Origin: Eubacteriales bacterium | GTDB lineage: Bacteria; Bacillota; Clostridia; Oscillospirales; CAG-382 | Length of the DNA: 15,579 bases | Assembly (NCBI GenBank): GCA_028701715.1 | Contig: JAQVQF010000025.1 | Span: 1-15,579, forward strand | Direction: 5' to 3' | Shown: one piece after another, positions 13,772-15,579 of the stretch | Layout of the letters: each line of letters starts with the position of its first letter | Position numbering within the stretch: position 1 is the stretch's first letter | Position numbers and translations under genes: made by a program | The notes under the pieces: generated by a model | The model's database searches: none | Told to the model about the DNA's origin: nothing | Seen by the model: only the letters and a program-made list of their open reading frames with translations

Positions 13772-15579
13772 TTAAATCTTAAACTCCACTATCGTGACAC
13801 CCGTATCGCCTTCGCCGTAGCGTCCGCTCCTGTATGAGCGCACCCGTTTGTCGTGCTTGAGATGTTCCCACACCGCGGCGCGTAAAGCTCCCGTGCCCTT
13901 GCCGTGGATAATGCTTACGGTATGATAATTTGCCGTCAGCGCCGTTTCAAAATATCTGTCTATGACGAAATAAGCGTCGTCGCCGGTAAGTCCGCGCATA
14001 TCCACCTCGTTTTTGACCGCCTCGGTCGAATGAGTATAGGTCGCCGCGGATTTTTTGATTTCCCGCTTTTTCTCTTCTATAAGACGCAATTCGGAAAGCT
14101 TGACCCTGGTGGTTATAATGCCCGCCTTCACCGTGGCGTTTTCGCCGTCGAGCGTCTGTATATACGCTTTTTTCTTTATGCCGGAAATCATCACCTCGTC
14201 ACCGACGCGCAGAGGTCTGGGAGGTATATAAGCTTCCTTTTCCTCGTCCTCTTGAGAAACAGACGCGGTTCCGGTTTTTTTTATCTCATCGCGTATAGCG
14301 ATACGCGCCGCTTCCATATTGTCGAATTTTTTCTCTTTTTCCGCGTCACGCTTGAGCTTGTTCAGCTCGCCGAAGATATAATCGCTCGACGCCTTTGCCT
14401 GAGCCATCAGGCGCACCGCTTTTTCGCGCGCTCTTTCCGCTTCGACGCCGCTTTCCCTTTCCACTCTTTCCTTTTCAGCCTTCGCCGCGGCAAGGTTCGC
14501 TTCCGCCTCGCGGGTAAGCTTTTCAATTTGCTCTCGCTCTTTCGACAAACGGCTTTCGGTTGCCTCAAGCCTTGTGAGCACGTCCTCGAAACGGACGTTT
14601 TCCTCGCTCATCGCGGATTTTGCCCGTTCTATTATTCTTTCGGGCATACCGAGACGCAGCGAAATGGCAAAGGCGTTGGATTTTCCGGGTAAACCCGTTA
14701 TAAGGCGGTAGGTCGGGCGCAGCGTTTCCACGTCGAACTCGCAGGAGGCGTTCATAACGCCCTGCGATTCCAGCGCGTAGGTTTTTAATTCCGCATAATG
14801 GGTTGTAGCCGCCACGACCGCGCCTATACGCTTCATATCCTCAAGTACCGCCACCGCAAGAGCCGCGCCTTCCGTGGGATCGGTGCCCGCTCCCAGTTCG
14901 TCGAAGAGCACAAGGGACTTGCAGGAGGAATTTTTAATAATCCCCACGATATTGGTCATATGCGCGGAAAAGGTGGAAAGCGACTGCTCTATCGACTGCT
15001 CGTCGCCGATGTCGGGCAATATCTCGTCAAACACGGGCAGAGCCGTGCCGAAATCGCAGGGAACCTCAAGCCCCGCCTGTGCCATCATGGAAATAAGTCC
15101 GACGGTTTTCAGCGTGACGGTTTTGCCGCCGGTATTGGGTCCGGTTATCACCAGAATACCGTCGCTTTTACCGCCGAGAGTAACGGATATCGGCACGACC
15201 ATATCCTTGTCAAGCAGCGGATGACGCGCGTTTACCAGCTTTATATATTGATTGTTTTCATTAATTACCGGCGAAATTCCGCGTATTTCAAAGGAATAAT
15301 CGGCCTTGCCGAATATAAGCGACAAATCCCTGATAACCTTAAAATTGTTGGTTATTATATCCGCGTCCTGCGTCACCATTGCGGAAAGAGCCGAAAGTAT
15401 CTTTTCGATTTCCTCCAGCTCGGCGTTTTTAAGCTCTCTCAGCCTGTTGTTACCCTCAAGCACAGCCAGCGGTTCGATAAACAGCGTCGCTCCCGACGAG
15501 GAGGTGTCGTGTACCAGACCCTTTATTTCATTTTTGAACTCCGCTCTCACGGGAACGACATATCTGCCGTTTCTGAGCG
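13772..15579 (-). CDS. mutS2: endonuclease MutS2 (5' end outside window)
   Basis: About 601 C-terminal residues of MutS2 are visible. The family is normally near 780-790 residues, so roughly 180-190 N-terminal residues lie past the right edge. The frame is open across the edge: RNGRYVVPVRAEFKNEIKG runs up to a GTG at 15550, which is an internal Val and not the start. After the core segment (HDTSSSGATLFIEP) come the Walker A GPNTGGKT (visible residues 146-153), the STFSAHM signature and Walker B LVLFDELGAGTDP, then a long charged coiled coil, a short beta segment and the C-terminal Smr nuclease domain (VDMRGLTGDDA, IIHGKGTGALR). MutS2 acts on branched DNA and, in Bacillus, on collided ribosomes. 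Nothing is odd about this copy. It ends 16 bp from the permease stop, with only an AT-rich 7-bp inverted repeat (13756-13780) between. Confidence 0.97.
   Translation of the reverse strand, partial: LRNGRYVVPVRAEFKNEIKGLVHDTSSSGATLFIEPLAVLEGNNRLRELKNAELEEIEKILSALSAMVTQDADIITNNFKVIRDLSLIFGKADYSFEIRGISPVINENNQYIKLVNARHPLLDKDMVVPISVTLGGKSDGILVITGPNTGGKTVTLKTVGLISMMAQAGLEVPCDFGTALPVFDEILPDIGDEQSIEQSLSTFSAHMTNIVGIIKNSSCKSLVLFDELGAGTDPTEGAALAVAVLEDMKRIGAVVAATTHYAELKTYALESQGVMNASCEFDVETLRPTYRLITGLPGKSNAFAISLRLGMPERIIERAKSAMSEENVRFEDVLTRLEATESRLSKEREQIEKLTREAEANLAAAKAEKERVERESGVEAERAREKAVRLMAQAKASSDYIFGELNKLKRDAEKEKKFDNMEAARIAIRDEIKKTGTASVSQEDEEKEAYIPPRPLRVGDEVMISGIKKKAYIQTLDGENATVKAGIITTRVKLSELRLIEEKKREIKKSAATYTHSTEAVKNEVDMRGLTGDDAYFVIDRYFETALTANYHTVSIIHGKGTGALRAAVWEHLKHDKRVRSYRSGRYGEGDTGVTIVEFKI

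Noticed and set aside
13904..14692. Plus-strand frame of 262 codons within mutS2
   Set aside because: Antisense to the ATPase, coiled-coil and linker region of MutS2; biased Arg/Phe composition typical of a shadow frame.

Overview
The window reads as a chromosomal segment of a strictly anaerobic, low-to-moderate GC Firmicute of the class Clostridia, probably gut-associated (inference). The reasons are strong AGGAGG-type ribosome binding sites, consensus sigma-A promoters, a flavodiiron protein / superoxide reductase / rubredoxin cluster typical of obligate anaerobes, a small Cys-containing protein of a type seen in clostridia, and MutS2. No rRNA, tRNA, CRISPR array, transposase, integrase or phage gene was seen. 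Gene order is ordinary chromosome rather than an obvious island.

Layout. 1-2381 (minus): an acyl-CoA synthetase-like AMP-forming ligase, cut by the left edge, downstream of a short-chain dehydrogenase in one probable operon. A divergent promoter pair at 2550-2616 separates this operon from a plus-strand PHP-domain phosphoesterase (2743-3687), which ends at a hairpin able to terminate both strands. 3739-5605 (minus): an oxygen-defence cluster, transcribed flavodiiron protein, then superoxide reductase (class I desulfoferrodoxin), then rubredoxin. Rubredoxin is the expected electron donor to the other two. 5720-5911 (plus) is a 63-residue protein whose stop codon overlaps the stop of the converging FAD-dependent oxidoreductase (5908-7161, minus).

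7326-9236 (minus) is a membrane protein with a degenerate GGDEF domain and an intact EAL domain, so probably a cyclic-di-GMP phosphodiesterase. It lies about 275 nt behind a consensus promoter. 9573-9800 (minus) is a tiny XRE-type regulator. Directly upstream are three 12-bp palindromes at an exact 16-bp period, a likely operator array. At 9954-10186 there is a compact stand-alone transcription unit on the minus strand: consensus promoter, ideal ribosome binding site, a 19-codon ORF and a strong terminator. 10237-12285 (minus) is a large secreted lipoprotein with an ADP-ribosylglycohydrolase-like domain, a PKD domain and a discoidin-like C-terminus. Divergent from it is an ArsB/SLC13-type permease (12442-13755, plus), which converges on mutS2 (13772 to the right edge, minus).

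How the genes relate: the clear functional unit is the oxygen-defence cluster. The most unusual stretch is 9800-12285, where an XRE regulator with its operator array, a micro-gene and an odd secreted ADP-ribosylglycohydrolase-like protein lie together. Four minus-strand promoters share the sequence TTTATTGACA at the -35 region. The remaining genes appear to be separate units. All functional statements rest on motif recognition by eye; no database search or computed fold was available.
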